Below are positions 54,283-63,194 of a stretch of DNA of 64,000 nt, piece by piece. The position numbers and the translations under genes were made by a program. Location: assembly GCF_029919115.1 (NCBI RefSeq), contig NZ_CP123990.1, positions 3,870,501 through 3,934,500 on the forward strand, written 5' to 3'. Origin of the DNA: Variovorax paradoxus (GTDB lineage Bacteria; Pseudomonadota; Gammaproteobacteria; Burkholderiales; Burkholderiaceae_C). Under the pieces are notes generated by a model. That model was not told the DNA's origin, did not search any database, and was given only the letters and a program-made list of their open reading frames with translations. Numbering within the stretch: position 1 is the stretch's first letter; each line of letters begins with the position of its first letter.

Positions 54283-56745
54283 TCAGCGCTTGGGCAATGC
54301 GTAGGCGATCACATGGTCGCCCGTGCGCGTGCCGAGTGAGCCGTGGCCGCCGGCAACCACCACCACGTACTGGCGCCCATCGCTGCCGGTGTACGTCATG
54401 GGTGTGGCCTGCCCGCCGGCAGGCAGGCGGCTGCGCCAGAGTTCCTTGCCGTTCGCAACGTCGTAGCCGCGCACGTAGTAGTCGAGCGTGCCCGACAGGA
54501 AGGCTACGCCACCGGCCGTCATGACCGGCCCGCCGAGGCTGGGCACGCCCATCGCAAAGGGCAGCGGCAACGGCGAACTGTCGCGCACGGTGCCGTTCTT
54601 GTGCTTCCACACCACCCTGCCGGTGCGAAGGTCGGCTCCCGCCACATGGCCCCAGGGCGGCGCCTGGCACGGCAGGCCCAGCACCGAGGTAAAGGCGCTG
54701 AGCTGAACCGCAAACGGCGCACCGAAGTTCTCGTTGAGCGCGGGCAGGCTGTCGTTGGGCCGGTCCTTGCCCTGCACATAGAGCGAGGTGTCGTCCTTGC
54801 GCGGAATGAGCTTGGACACGAAGGCCAGAGAGGCCGGCGTGGTGAAAGCCATTTGCCGCTGCGGATCGACCGCGACGCTGCCCCAGTTGAACACGCCGAA
54901 ATTGCCCGGGTAGATGAGCGAGCCCTCGGTCGATGGCGGCGTGTAGCGGCCCTCGTAGCGCAGCCGGTGGAACGCGATGCGGCACGCGAGCTGGTCGAAC
55001 ACGGTGCCGCCCCACATGTCGGCCGGCGTGAGCGCGGGCGGATCGAACGACAGGTCCGACACCGGCTGCGTGAGCGAGGTGTGATCGCCTTCGGCCGCGC
55101 CCTGCGGTGCGGGCCGCTCATGCACGTTCACCACCGGCTTGCCGTCGCGCCGGTCGAGCACGAACAGCTCGCCCTGCTTGGTGGGCTGCACCAGCGCGGG
55201 CACCGTCTCGTTGCCCACACGCAAGTCGATGAGGCTGGGCTGCGATGGAACGTCGTAGTCCCACAGGTCGTGGTGCACGGTCTGGAAGCTCCAGCGCACG
55301 CGGCCGCTGGCAAGGTCGAGCGCCACCACGGAAGACGAGTAGCGCTCGGCGCCTTCGGTGCGCTTGCCGCCCCACTGGTCGGGCGGCTGGTTGCCGATGG
55401 GCACGTAGACCATGCCCAGCGCCTCGTCGACGCTGGAGATCGACCAGCTGTTCGGCGAGTTTGCGGTGTACGTGCGGTCGGCCGCAATGGGCGCGGTGTC
55501 GTCGGGGTTGCCCGAATCCCAGTTCCACACCAGCGCGCCGGTGTCGATGTCGAAGGCGCGGATCACGCCCGAGGTTTCCTTGGTCGAGACGTTGTCCAGC
55601 ACGGTGCCGCCGACGATGATGAGCGAGCGCGTCACGACCACCGGAGAGGTGGAGTAGTAGGAGCCGGGCTTCACGTTGGGCATGTTCTTCCAGAGATCGA
55701 TCTGCCCGGTGCCCCCGCCGAAGCGCATGCACGGCTTGCCGCTTTCGGGGTTGAGCGCGAGGATGCGGCCGTCCGCAGTGGGCATGAAGAGCTTGGCGTC
55801 GCAATCGCCACCGGTGGGTGCGGGTGCGGGTGCGGGCGCAGCGGGCGCCGGGGTGGCGGTGGAAGCAGCCGCGGGCCGCACCGCACTGCCCGGGTCATAC
55901 GAAAGGCCGCGGCAGGTCAGGTGCTGCAATGCGAGTGGGCGGCGAATCTCCGGCGTGTAGCGCCACAGCTGTTCGCCGGTGGTCGCGTTCAGCGCCACCA
56001 CCGATTGGTGAGGCGTGCAAAGAAAAAGCCGCTCGCCGATCTTCAACGGCGTGACCTCGAAGGTCGTCTCCTCGGGATCGCCGCTCTGGCCGCGCACGTC
56101 GCCGGTGCGAAAGTGCCAAGCCTCCTGAAGCTGGCCGACATTGGCCGGGGTGATCTGGTCGAGTGCCGAATAGCGCTGACCCATGCCGTTGCCGCCGTAG
56201 GCAGTCCAGTCTTGCTTGGGCGGCGGCGGGCTGGCGGGCGTGGCGGCGGCGGCCACAGGTGCCGTGGGTGCGGGCATGGTGCCTTCCACACGCGTCGGGT
56301 CGCGGGTCCACGAGACCACCGCGGCCAACAGGAAGGCCACCAGCACCACCCCCAGGAAACCGCGCGCGGGTGCCACGCCGGCGGCATTGCGGCGCACGAG
56401 CGCGCGCGCCACCCATGGCGTGAGCAGGAACACGCCGATCACGAAGAACACATCGCCGCGCGCCGCCAGCGGCCACCAGTCGAAGCCCACCTCCCACAAG
56501 GCCCAAGCCAACGTGAAAGCCACCACAAGCGCATAGACCCACAGCCCCGCCCCGCCGCCGCGAGTCATCAGCACCGCGGCAACGATGAGTCCGAGTCCCG
56601 CGGCCACGTAGTACCACGAGCCTCCGAGCATGACGAGCCATGCGCCCGCCGCACCCAACGCCAGGCCCGCAAGGCCGATGACGATGGCGGTAACGGTCAG
56701 CAGCGCGGAAGAAGGCGCGCGTAGGCGCGCGGCGGCGTCAGGCAT
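54283..56745 (-). CDS. Membrane-bound PQQ-dependent dehydrogenase (glucose/quinate/shikimate family)
   Basis: An 820-residue inner-membrane enzyme with AAGGAG before ATG 56745. Five N-terminal helices (about 12-150) match Gcd-type enzymes. The periplasmic propeller starts near TPASPPPPKQDWTAYGGNGM and has PQQ-family segments such as GGTVLDNVSTKETSGVIRAF and PIGNQPPDQWGGKRTE. It oxidises sugars or quinate/shikimate and passes electrons to ubiquinone. E. coli Gcd is 796 residues. The family cannot be narrowed to one substrate. It converges on the AcoR-like gene, 13 bases apart. Confidence 0.93.
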   Translation of the reverse strand: MPDAAARLRAPSSALLTVTAIVIGLAGLALGAAGAWLVMLGGSWYYVAAGLGLIVAAVLMTRGGGAGLWVYALVVAFTLAWALWEVGFDWWPLAARGDVFFVIGVFLLTPWVARALVRRNAAGVAPARGFLGVVLVAFLLAAVVSWTRDPTRVEGTMPAPTAPVAAAATPASPPPPKQDWTAYGGNGMGQRYSALDQITPANVGQLQEAWHFRTGDVRGQSGDPEETTFEVTPLKIGERLFLCTPHQSVVALNATTGEQLWRYTPEIRRPLALQHLTCRGLSYDPGSAVRPAAASTATPAPAAPAPAPAPTGGDCDAKLFMPTADGRILALNPESGKPCMRFGGGTGQIDLWKNMPNVKPGSYYSTSPVVVTRSLIIVGGTVLDNVSTKETSGVIRAFDIDTGALVWNWDSGNPDDTAPIAADRTYTANSPNSWSISSVDEALGMVYVPIGNQPPDQWGGKRTEGAERYSSSVVALDLASGRVRWSFQTVHHDLWDYDVPSQPSLIDLRVGNETVPALVQPTKQGELFVLDRRDGKPVVNVHERPAPQGAAEGDHTSLTQPVSDLSFDPPALTPADMWGGTVFDQLACRIAFHRLRYEGRYTPPSTEGSLIYPGNFGVFNWGSVAVDPQRQMAFTTPASLAFVSKLIPRKDDTSLYVQGKDRPNDSLPALNENFGAPFAVQLSAFTSVLGLPCQAPPWGHVAGADLRTGRVVWKHKNGTVRDSSPLPLPFAMGVPSLGGPVMTAGGVAFLSGTLDYYVRGYDVANGKELWRSRLPAGGQATPMTYTGSDGRQYVVVVAGGHGSLGTRTGDHVIAYALPKR

Positions 56746-56885
56746 GGCACGAAGCTCCTTGTTGTTCCCCGGTTCCTGGAGACTGCGAAGCTCAGAACCT
56801 AGGCCAAGGCCGCGGCGGCGTGCGTAGGCGGTTTGCGCATGTGGCCGTGCAATGCCGGGGGCATTGCCGCTTTGAAGAGAGTCTT

Positions 56886-58046
56886 TTAGTTCGAAGGTAC
56901 TCGGTCTTCGCGTGCGGCGCGGGCTCGGCGCGTGCGCGCATCGGGCTGCAGCGGCCTCAGGTATTCATGCAGCGCCAGCGCCGCAGCCCCCACGGCGGCC
57001 GCAAGCTCGCCGTAGCGCGCCAGGCGCAGGTCGGGCGCGGGCATGCCGGCCGCATCGGCCTGGCGCTTGACCACCTCGAAGGCCGCCTGCAGCAGGCCGG
57101 GATGGTTGGTGCACGACTTGCCGCCGAGCACGATGGCGCGCGGATCGAAAGTCACCCACAGGTTCTGCAGCAGCACGCCCAGGAAAGCGGCCGCATGCGC
57201 CATGCCGGGCCCCTCGCGCTCCAGCGCATGCGAGCCGAAGAAGGCCTCGGCACAGCCCCTTCTGCCGCACGAGCACAGCGGCCCGTCGATCTGCAATATG
57301 GTGTGGCCGATCTCGCCGGCCATGCCTTGCGCGCCGGTAAACAGGCGGTCGTTCAGCACCACGCCGGCGCCCACGCCCACGTCGCAGCTGACGAAGATCA
57401 GCGGGTCTCCGCCTTCGCTGCCGAAGAATTCATACTCGCCGAGCGCGCCCGCATCGGCATCGTTCTGCAGCTGCACGGTCACGCCTGGCAGGCCCGCGGC
57501 GGCAAAGGCTTTTTCGAGCGCGGGCAGCAGGCTCACATTGCGCCAGCCGAGGTTGGGCGCGAAGCGGACCACGCCGGTGCAATCGTCCACCGCGCCCGGC
57601 ACGCCGACACCAATGCTCGACAGGCGCAGCCCCAGGCCCTTCAGTTGCGCATGCGCCGCCGCGGCCATGCGCGCGACCTGCGCGCACACGCCCGCGGGCG
57701 TACCGTCGGCCAGCGCTTGCGTGTCGGCATGCAGCACCTCGCCCTGCAGCGAGACGCAGACGAGGCGCACCGTTTCGACGGCAATCTCCACGCCCATCAA
57801 TGCGCGCACGCCGACGTTGATCTGCAGCGGCGTGGAGGGCCGCCCCAAGCCGTCGGCAACGGTGGCACCCGCTTCGCTGAGCCAGCCCTCGTCGAGCAGC
57901 TCGCGCACGAGCAGGCTCACGGTCGATTTGGTAAGTCCGCTTTCCGCCGCCAGCCGCGCCCGCGACAGGCCGGGCCGCGCGCGCAGCAGGCGCAGCAGTG
58001 CGCTGCGGTTCATTCGCTTGAGCAGTTGCTGGTCGCCGATGGTCAT
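56886..58046 (-). CDS. ROK-family transcriptional regulator, probable xylose repressor
   Basis: A 386-residue regulator with GGAGG before ATG 58046. The N-terminal winged helix (NRSALLRLLRARPGLSRARL, then ESGLTKSTVSLLVRELL) is followed by a sugar-kinase-like ROK domain with the zinc motif CSCGRRGCAEAF and the catalytic-type Asp in QLQNDADAGALGEYEF. It is the last gene after the xylose-type ABC genes on the same strand. A xylO-like inverted repeat precedes the first gene of that set, so it is probably a XylR-type repressor. Confidence 0.9.
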   Translation of the reverse strand: MTIGDQQLLKRMNRSALLRLLRARPGLSRARLAAESGLTKSTVSLLVRELLDEGWLSEAGATVADGLGRPSTPLQINVGVRALMGVEIAVETVRLVCVSLQGEVLHADTQALADGTPAGVCAQVARMAAAAHAQLKGLGLRLSSIGVGVPGAVDDCTGVVRFAPNLGWRNVSLLPALEKAFAAAGLPGVTVQLQNDADAGALGEYEFFGSEGGDPLIFVSCDVGVGAGVVLNDRLFTGAQGMAGEIGHTILQIDGPLCSCGRRGCAEAFFGSHALEREGPGMAHAAAFLGVLLQNLWVTFDPRAIVLGGKSCTNHPGLLQAAFEVVKRQADAAGMPAPDLRLARYGELAAAVGAAALALHEYLRPLQPDARTRRARAAREDRVPSN

Positions 58047-58080
58047 GAACCAGCCTCCGGCGCAAGAACCGACACCGCGC

Positions 58081-58857
58081 TCACCTGTGCGCCTGCTCTT
58101 TTCCTTCGGGGCGCTTGCCGGCGATGATCATGCCGAGCACTTCGTCTTCGGTAACGTCGGCGGTGCGGTAGGTGCCCACGAGCTTGCCGTTCTTCATGAC
58201 GGCGACGCGGTCGCTGAGCGAGAACACATCGGGCATGTCGTGGGTGATCAGGAAAATGCCGACGCCGTCGGCCTTGAGCTGCTTCACGAGCCCGCCGACC
58301 ATGGCGGTTTCTTCAGGGCCGAGGGCAGCACAGGGTTCGTCCATGATGAGAATGCGTGCGTTGAAGTACAGCGCACGCGAAATCGCCACCACCTGCCGCT
58401 GTCCACCGGAGAGGCGCCGCACCGGAATGCGGATGTTGGTGAAGTTCTTGTTCAGGCGCTGGAACACCTTGCGCGCCTGCACTTCCATGAAATGATCGTC
58501 GAGCGTGTTCCAGCGCGTCATCTTCTCCCGGCCGAGAAAGAGGTTGGACACGGAGTCGAGGTTGTCGGCCAGCGCCAGCGTCTGGTAGATGGTTTCGATG
58601 CCCAGCGCCTGCGCCTCGGCGGGAGTGCGGATGTGGACCTTCTCGCCCGCGATCAGCGTGTCGCCCGAATCGATGGGGTAGGCGCCCGCGAGCATCTTCA
58701 TGAGCGTGGACTTGCCTGCGCCGTTGTGGCCCAGCACTGCGACGACTTCACCGGGGTGGAGGTTGATGCTCACACCGTCCACGGCTTTTACGCCGCCGAA
58801 GGCTTTGCGGATTTCGCGCAGTTCGACCAAAGGTTTTGCGGTGTCTGGCGTGGTCAT
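58081..58857 (-). CDS. Sugar ABC transporter ATP-binding protein with a single ATPase domain (FrcA/XylG-like)
   Basis: A 258-residue protein. Walker [10 protein letters not shown], signature [16 protein letters not shown] and Walker [14 protein letters not shown] are all present once. XylG and RbsA of enterobacteria carry two ATPase halves (about 500 residues), so this is the FrcA-type single-domain form, which must dimerise. It follows the permease gene after 314 bases that hold a MITE-like element, and is followed by the ROK gene after 34 bases. Confidence 0.92.
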   Translation of the reverse strand: MTTPDTAKPLVELREIRKAFGGVKAVDGVSINLHPGEVVAVLGHNGAGKSTLMKMLAGAYPIDSGDTLIAGEKVHIRTPAEAQALGIETIYQTLALADNLDSVSNLFLGREKMTRWNTLDDHFMEVQARKVFQRLNKNFTNIRIPVRRLSGGQRQVVAISRALYFNARILIMDEPCAALGPEETAMVGGLVKQLKADGVGIFLITHDMPDVFSLSDRVAVMKNGKLVGTYRTADVTEDEVLGMIIAGKRPEGKEQAHR

Positions 58858-58886
58858 CTGGCTTCCGTTGCTGTGGGCACGTTGTT

Positions 58887-59146
58887 GTTCAGGGCGTGTG
58901 CAAAGGCCACCGGGTACTCCCCTCCGCGAATGTCCCCCGGGCTTCGCCCTCCTCCTTTATTTCGCTGCGGGGAGTACCCGATGCCCTGTGCACTGGGGCA
59001 CGCTCGTGGTGCACCGCTGATCAACCGCCGCTCTGCCCAACGCACCCGCTGGCGGGGTGCCTTGCGCAGCGAAATAAAGGGGGAGGCCGCAGGCCGGAGG
59101 ACATTCGCGGAGAAAGGTACCCCGTCGGCGGGTGCGCGCCCCGAAC
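58887..59146 (-). mobile_element. MITE-like composite repeat element, copy 2
   Basis: 260 bp with the same ends (GTTCAGGGCG and CGCCCCGAAC) and internal modules as 39166-39479 but in opposite orientation and without the extra tandem unit. Its two modules are bounded by GGGTACTCCCC/GGGGAGTACCC-type inverted repeats. It occupies the gap between the permease and ATPase genes. I see no gene in the 314-base gap. Confidence 0.8.
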
Positions 59147-59171
59147 CAGACCGTGAACAACGCGCGTTCAT

Positions 59172-60362
59172 CTAGTTCTCCCCGAACTTGCGCCGATACA
59201 GCACGTCGAACACAACAGCCACGATCAGCACTTGCCCGATGATCACCATGCGCTTGCCGATGGGCACGTCGAGCAGCAGCATGCCGCTGTCGAGCGACTG
59301 CATGATGAGTGCGCCCAGCACCGAGCCGAAGATGGAGCCGGTGCCGCCCGCGAGTGCGGTGCCGCCGATGACGGCCGCCGCGATCACGTACAGCTCCATG
59401 CCGGTGCCCAGCGAGTTGGTGCCGGCATTGAGGCGTGCAATCGACACGATGGCCGCCACCGTGACCAGCACCGCAAGCAACGCGAACAGCATCAGCGTGA
59501 CCCGCTTTACCGGAATGCCCACCAGCGCCGCCGCGTCGGGGTTGCCGCCCATCGCGAAAACGTAGCGGCCGAAACGCGTGCGGTGAACGATGAACGAGAG
59601 CACGATGGCCACCACGGCCCAGATCAGCACCGGGATCGGCAGGCCCTGCGGTGCGTCCTTCGAGGCGATTTGATAGTTGTTCATGACCGCCGCGAAGACG
59701 AACACCACGGCTGCGGGCACTGCCGTCAGCAGCACCTCCATCCACAGCGGCTCGTTGGGCATTTCATGATGGGCGCGGGCGCGGCGCTTCTGCAGCATGC
59801 GGCCGAACAGCACCAGTGCCACGAAGGCCGCAATGGCCCAGGTGGCCGTGGTGCCGATGCCGCCGTCGTAACCGCCGCCGAGCCGCTGGAAGAACTCGTC
59901 GTTCACCGGCTGTGTCTTGCCGTCGGCCACCAGGAAGGCCGCGCCGCGAAACGACATCAGGCCGCCCAGCGTGACCACGAACGAGGGTACGCCCAGCATG
60001 GCCGTGAGCCAGCCCTGGTAGATGGACACCAGCAGCGCCACCGCAAGCCCCGCGAGGCAGGCCGTGGGCCAAGACCAGCCGGACGTGTATTGCAGGTAGG
60101 CGATCAGCACGCCGACGAAGCCCATGACCGAACCCACCGAGAGGTCGATGTGGCGCGCGACGATGACCAGCACCATCACCGTCGACACGATGCCCACCAC
60201 CGCCGTCTGCTGCGCCACGTTGTAGAGGTTCTCGGGCGAAAGAAACACGCCGCCGGACATCACGTTGAAGACCACGCCCATCGCGATCAGCAGCACGCTC
60301 ATCAACAGCAGCCGCAGGTCGACGCCGGTGCGCCGCCACCAGCCTGGTGTTTGGTTGCTCAT
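59172..60362 (-). CDS. xylH: Xylose-type sugar ABC transporter permease
   Basis: A 396-residue inner-membrane protein with 10 or more helices. Segments VLVIVARHIDLSVGSVMGFV, GVPSFVVTLGGLMSFRGAAF and IAAAVIGGTALAGGTGSIFG are standard for the RbsC/XylH family. Length matches XylH (393 in E. coli) better than RbsC (321). It lies between the XylF-like gene (125 bases upstream) and the ATPase. The gene symbol rests on the neighbouring XylF-like protein. Confidence 0.9.
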   Translation of the reverse strand: MSNQTPGWWRRTGVDLRLLLMSVLLIAMGVVFNVMSGGVFLSPENLYNVAQQTAVVGIVSTVMVLVIVARHIDLSVGSVMGFVGVLIAYLQYTSGWSWPTACLAGLAVALLVSIYQGWLTAMLGVPSFVVTLGGLMSFRGAAFLVADGKTQPVNDEFFQRLGGGYDGGIGTTATWAIAAFVALVLFGRMLQKRRARAHHEMPNEPLWMEVLLTAVPAAVVFVFAAVMNNYQIASKDAPQGLPIPVLIWAVVAIVLSFIVHRTRFGRYVFAMGGNPDAAALVGIPVKRVTLMLFALLAVLVTVAAIVSIARLNAGTNSLGTGMELYVIAAAVIGGTALAGGTGSIFGSVLGALIMQSLDSGMLLLDVPIGKRMVIIGQVLIVAVVFDVLYRRKFGEN

Positions 60363-60402
60363 TTTTTTTGCCCTCTCGAAGGTACGGATGCGCGCCAGCT
60401 CT

Positions 60403-60427
60403 CCGGCCGGGCCCGCGGGCCGGCCGG
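60403..60427 (-). repeat. GC-rich hairpin between xylF and xylH
   Basis: Eight-base arms CCGGCCGG at both ends (60403-60410, 60420-60427) enclose a further GCCC/GGG pair. It lies 61 bases past the xylF stop on the minus strand. No T-tract follows, so it probably protects the xylF mRNA end and reduces downstream expression, as is common after binding-protein genes. Confidence 0.5.
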
Positions 60428-60487
60428 CGCAGTGCGGCGCGGATCAATTGCGAGCGGTTGTGCTCGCTGCCGTTGCTGTTGTCGTTG

Positions 60488-61510
60488 CTACTTGCAGGCC
60501 GCGGGCGCGCTGGCCGCCGGAACGCCCTTGCAGAGCTCGTCCTTCTTGATCCAGCCCGCCTTCACGACCACGTCGAGGTTGTCGCGCGTGACCGGCACCG
60601 GCGTGAGCAGGCGCGACGACAGCGAGATCTTCTTCGGCCCGGAATTCCATGGCGCGGCCTTTTCGACCGGCTTGCCTTGCGACAGTGCAATGGCGGCGCT
60701 GGCAGCCTCGCGCCCAAGCTCGCGCGAGTCCTTGAAGATGGTGGCGGTTTGAGTGCCCAGCGCAATGCGGTTGAGCGCCGCAAAGTCGGCGTCCTGGCCC
60801 GACACCGGAATGCCGCGCAGGCCCTTGGCCGTGAGCGCGGCCACCGCGCCGCCGGCCGTGCCGTCGTTGGCCGCCACCACCGCATCGACCTTGTTGCCGT
60901 TCTTGGTGAGGATCTGCTCCATGTTCTTTTGCGCGACCTCGGGCTTCCAGCCTTCGGTGTATTCGTCGCCCACGATCTTGATGTCGCCCTTCTTCACGGC
61001 GGCGTCCAGCACCTCCTGCTGGCCCGCGCGCAGGAAGTCGGCGTTCGGGTCGCTCGGAGAGCCCTTGATGATCACGTAGTTGCCCTTGGGCTTGACCTTG
61101 AACACCTCGCGCGCCTCCATGCGGCCCACTTCGACGTTGTCGAAGGTGATGTAGAAGACGCCGGGTGCTTCGATCAACCGGTCGTAGGCCACCACGGGCA
61201 CCTTCTGGCGCGTGGCCTTGGTAATGGCGGGAAGGATCGCGTCCTTGTCCATTGCAAGCACGATGAGCGCCTTGGCGCCCTTGGACATCAGCCCCTCGAT
61301 GTCGCCCAGCTGCTTTTCAGGCGAACCACCTGCATCGGCGCTGATGTACTTGGCGCCGAGCTTCTCGAGCTGGGCCTTGATGGCGGCCTCGTCCGTCTTC
61401 CAGCGCTCTTCCTGGAAGTTGGACCAGCTCACGCCGACCACGGTCTGGGCCAGTGCGCTCACTGCGGTGAGGCCGAAGGCCATGGCGGCCAGGGTGTGCT
61501 TGAGTTGCAT
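60488..61510 (-). CDS. xylF: D-xylose-type ABC transporter substrate-binding protein
   Basis: A 340-residue exported protein with AGGAG about 9 bases before ATG 61510 and a signal peptide ending SALAQ. The mature N-terminus [20 protein letters not shown] is nearly the XylF signature (GxSxxxxxxERWxxD). Further XylF-like segments are [40 protein letters not shown] and [20 protein letters not shown]. It binds a pentose, most likely D-xylose, in the periplasm. First gene of the operon xylF-xylH-ATPase-ROK. Confidence 0.94.
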   Translation of the reverse strand: MQLKHTLAAMAFGLTAVSALAQTVVGVSWSNFQEERWKTDEAAIKAQLEKLGAKYISADAGGSPEKQLGDIEGLMSKGAKALIVLAMDKDAILPAITKATRQKVPVVAYDRLIEAPGVFYITFDNVEVGRMEAREVFKVKPKGNYVIIKGSPSDPNADFLRAGQQEVLDAAVKKGDIKIVGDEYTEGWKPEVAQKNMEQILTKNGNKVDAVVAANDGTAGGAVAALTAKGLRGIPVSGQDADFAALNRIALGTQTATIFKDSRELGREAASAAIALSQGKPVEKAAPWNSGPKKISLSSRLLTPVPVTRDNLDVVVKAGWIKKDELCKGVPAASAPAACK

Positions 61511-61558
61511 CGATGTCTCTCCTGTGGTGGTGCCCGGCGAAAACGCCGTGTAAGAAAT

Positions 61559-61585
61559 TAGTTAGTTTGAAGGGCGAACTAACTA
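61559..61585. promoter_or_regulatory. xylO-like operator upstream of xylF
   Basis: TAGTTAGTT (61559-61567) and AACTAACTA (61577-61585) form a perfect 9-bp inverted repeat with a 9-base spacer (TGAAGGGCG). It strongly recalls the Bacillus xylO half-sites TTAGTTTGTT/AACAAACTAA bound by the ROK repressor XylR. It lies 49 bases upstream of the xylF start. Confidence 0.72.
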
Positions 61586-61760
61586 TCCCATTGGTGTTAG
61601 GCCAAGGTCATCCGGGAATTCCCGATGAGCCTGGTTTCAAAGTGCAAGGCACTGGACAGCTGCAAAGCATTGAAGAAATCGATGCTCAGCAACGAGATAT
61701 ATCGTTTTCGGTTATGAGGCTTGCTGCTTAAAGTTTGCTCACCATCAACTTTCAGCCGCG

Positions 61761-62201
61761 ATGTCCGTCATGAATGCTCCTCACGAAAGAATTCCTTTTC
61801 ACCTGGCTTTTCCGGTGCGCGACATTGCCGAAGCGCGCGCGTTCTATGGCGACCTGCTCGGATGCCCCGAAGGCCGCAGTGCGGCCGAATGGGTCGACTT
61901 CGACTTCTACGGCCACCAGATCGTGGCGCACCTGGCACCCGACGAATGCGGCCACAAGGCCAGCAGCGCGGTAGACGGGCACGACGTGCCGGTGCGCCAT
62001 TTCGGCGCGATTCTTCCAATGGCCAAGTGGCAGGCGATGGCCGACAAGCTGGCCGCGCGGCAAACGAAATTCGTGATCGAGCCCTACATCCGCTTCAAGG
62101 GCGAGCCGGGCGAACAGGCGACGATGTTCTTTCTCGACCCCTCGGGCAACGCCATCGAGATGAAGTCGTTCGCGAATCTGGATTCGCTGTTCGCCGTGTG
62201 A
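61761..62201 (+). CDS. VOC-family (glyoxalase fold) protein
   Basis: A 146-residue protein. The first VOC unit is [20 protein letters not shown], with H14 as a likely metal ligand, and the second ends [15 protein letters not shown] with a terminal Glu ligand. It resembles DUF-type dioxygenase-like members with a substrate-lid segment ([13 protein letters not shown]). The substrate is unknown. It starts 251 bases from xylF in the opposite direction and is followed after 13 bases by a binding-protein gene. Confidence 0.86.
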   Translation: MSVMNAPHERIPFHLAFPVRDIAEARAFYGDLLGCPEGRSAAEWVDFDFYGHQIVAHLAPDECGHKASSAVDGHDVPVRHFGAILPMAKWQAMADKLAARQTKFVIEPYIRFKGEPGEQATMFFLDPSGNAIEMKSFANLDSLFAV

Positions 62202-62214
62202 GAAGGAAGCGCCC

Positions 62215-63126
62215 GTGACAACCCCTTTGCTCATCGCGAGCGCCGTTGCTGCGGCTCTCCTGCTTTCGGCCGCGAACGCTTCAGCGCAAACCGACACCTT
62301 GAAGAAGATCAAGGAATCCGGCGCCATCACCATGGGCGTGCGGGACGCTTCAGGCGCCATGTCCTTCACGCTCGGTCCGGGCAGCTACACGGGCTTTCAT
62401 GTCGAAGTCTGCGAGCGTGTCGTCGCCGACATCCGCAAGGCGCTGCAGCTCGAGAAGATCGGCGTGAAGTACCAGCTGGTCACGCCGCAGAACCGCATTG
62501 CCCTGGTGCAGAACGGAACGGTCGACATCGAGTGCGGCACCACCACCAACAACACGGCGCGGCAGAAAGACGTGGCGTTTGCGCCCACGCTCTACGTCGA
62601 AGGGGTTCGCATAGCGGTCAAGGCAAGCTCGGGCATTGCTTCTGCGGCCCAGTTGACCGGCAAGGCCGTGGCCGCGACAACGGGCACCACGTCTGTGCAA
62701 ATCCTGCGGAAGCTCAAGCGCGAGGGTGCGGGCGAGATTGCGGAGGTGCTGGCCAAGGACAACAGCGAGGGCTTCCTGCTGCTCGAATCGGGCCGCGTGG
62801 AGGGCTTTGCGGCCGATGGCCAGATTCTTGCCACGCTCATTTCCAAGAGCAGGGAGCCGGCGCAGTACAAGCTGCTCGACCAGGTGCTCAGCGTGGAGCC
62901 GATTGCAATCATGCTTCCGAAGGGCGATGCGGCATTCAAGAAGCTCGTCGACCAGAGCGTGACGTCGCTCGCCAGGAGCGGAGAGGCGGCGCGCATCTAC
63001 GACAAGTGGTTTGTGCAGCCTATTCCGCCCCACAACTCGAAGGTTGGCCTGCCGGCGAGCGCATTGACCAAGGCCGCCTGGGCGAACCCGACCGACAAGC
63101 CGATGGAAGAGTACGAGGCGCGGTGA
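62215..63126 (+). CDS. GltI-like amino-acid ABC transporter binding protein
   Basis: A 303-residue exported protein starting at GTG 62215, with GAAGGAAG 10 bases upstream, and a signal peptide ending ANASAQ. Segments DTLKKIKESGAITMGVRDAS, QLVTPQNRIALVQNGTVDIE and CGTTTNNTARQKDVAFAPTL are typical of glutamate/aspartate-binding GltI proteins. No permease or ATPase gene lies in the window, so transport genes are elsewhere or the protein is an orphan. It is 13 bases from the VOC gene. Confidence 0.92.
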   Translation: MTTPLLIASAVAAALLLSAANASAQTDTLKKIKESGAITMGVRDASGAMSFTLGPGSYTGFHVEVCERVVADIRKALQLEKIGVKYQLVTPQNRIALVQNGTVDIECGTTTNNTARQKDVAFAPTLYVEGVRIAVKASSGIASAAQLTGKAVAATTGTTSVQILRKLKREGAGEIAEVLAKDNSEGFLLLESGRVEGFAADGQILATLISKSREPAQYKLLDQVLSVEPIAIMLPKGDAAFKKLVDQSVTSLARSGEAARIYDKWFVQPIPPHNSKVGLPASALTKAAWANPTDKPMEEYEAR

Positions 63127-63194
63127 CGGGTCCGATGCATGGCTCCGAGCGATGAGTCGTTGAACCGGGCATCGATTCTTGAGATGCTCGGGCC

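Noticed and set aside
54343..56724. Plus-strand 793-codon open frame opposite the membrane PQQ dehydrogenase
   Set aside because: Antisense shadow: no recognisable domain, biased His/Arg/Val content, and complete overlap with a well-supported gene.
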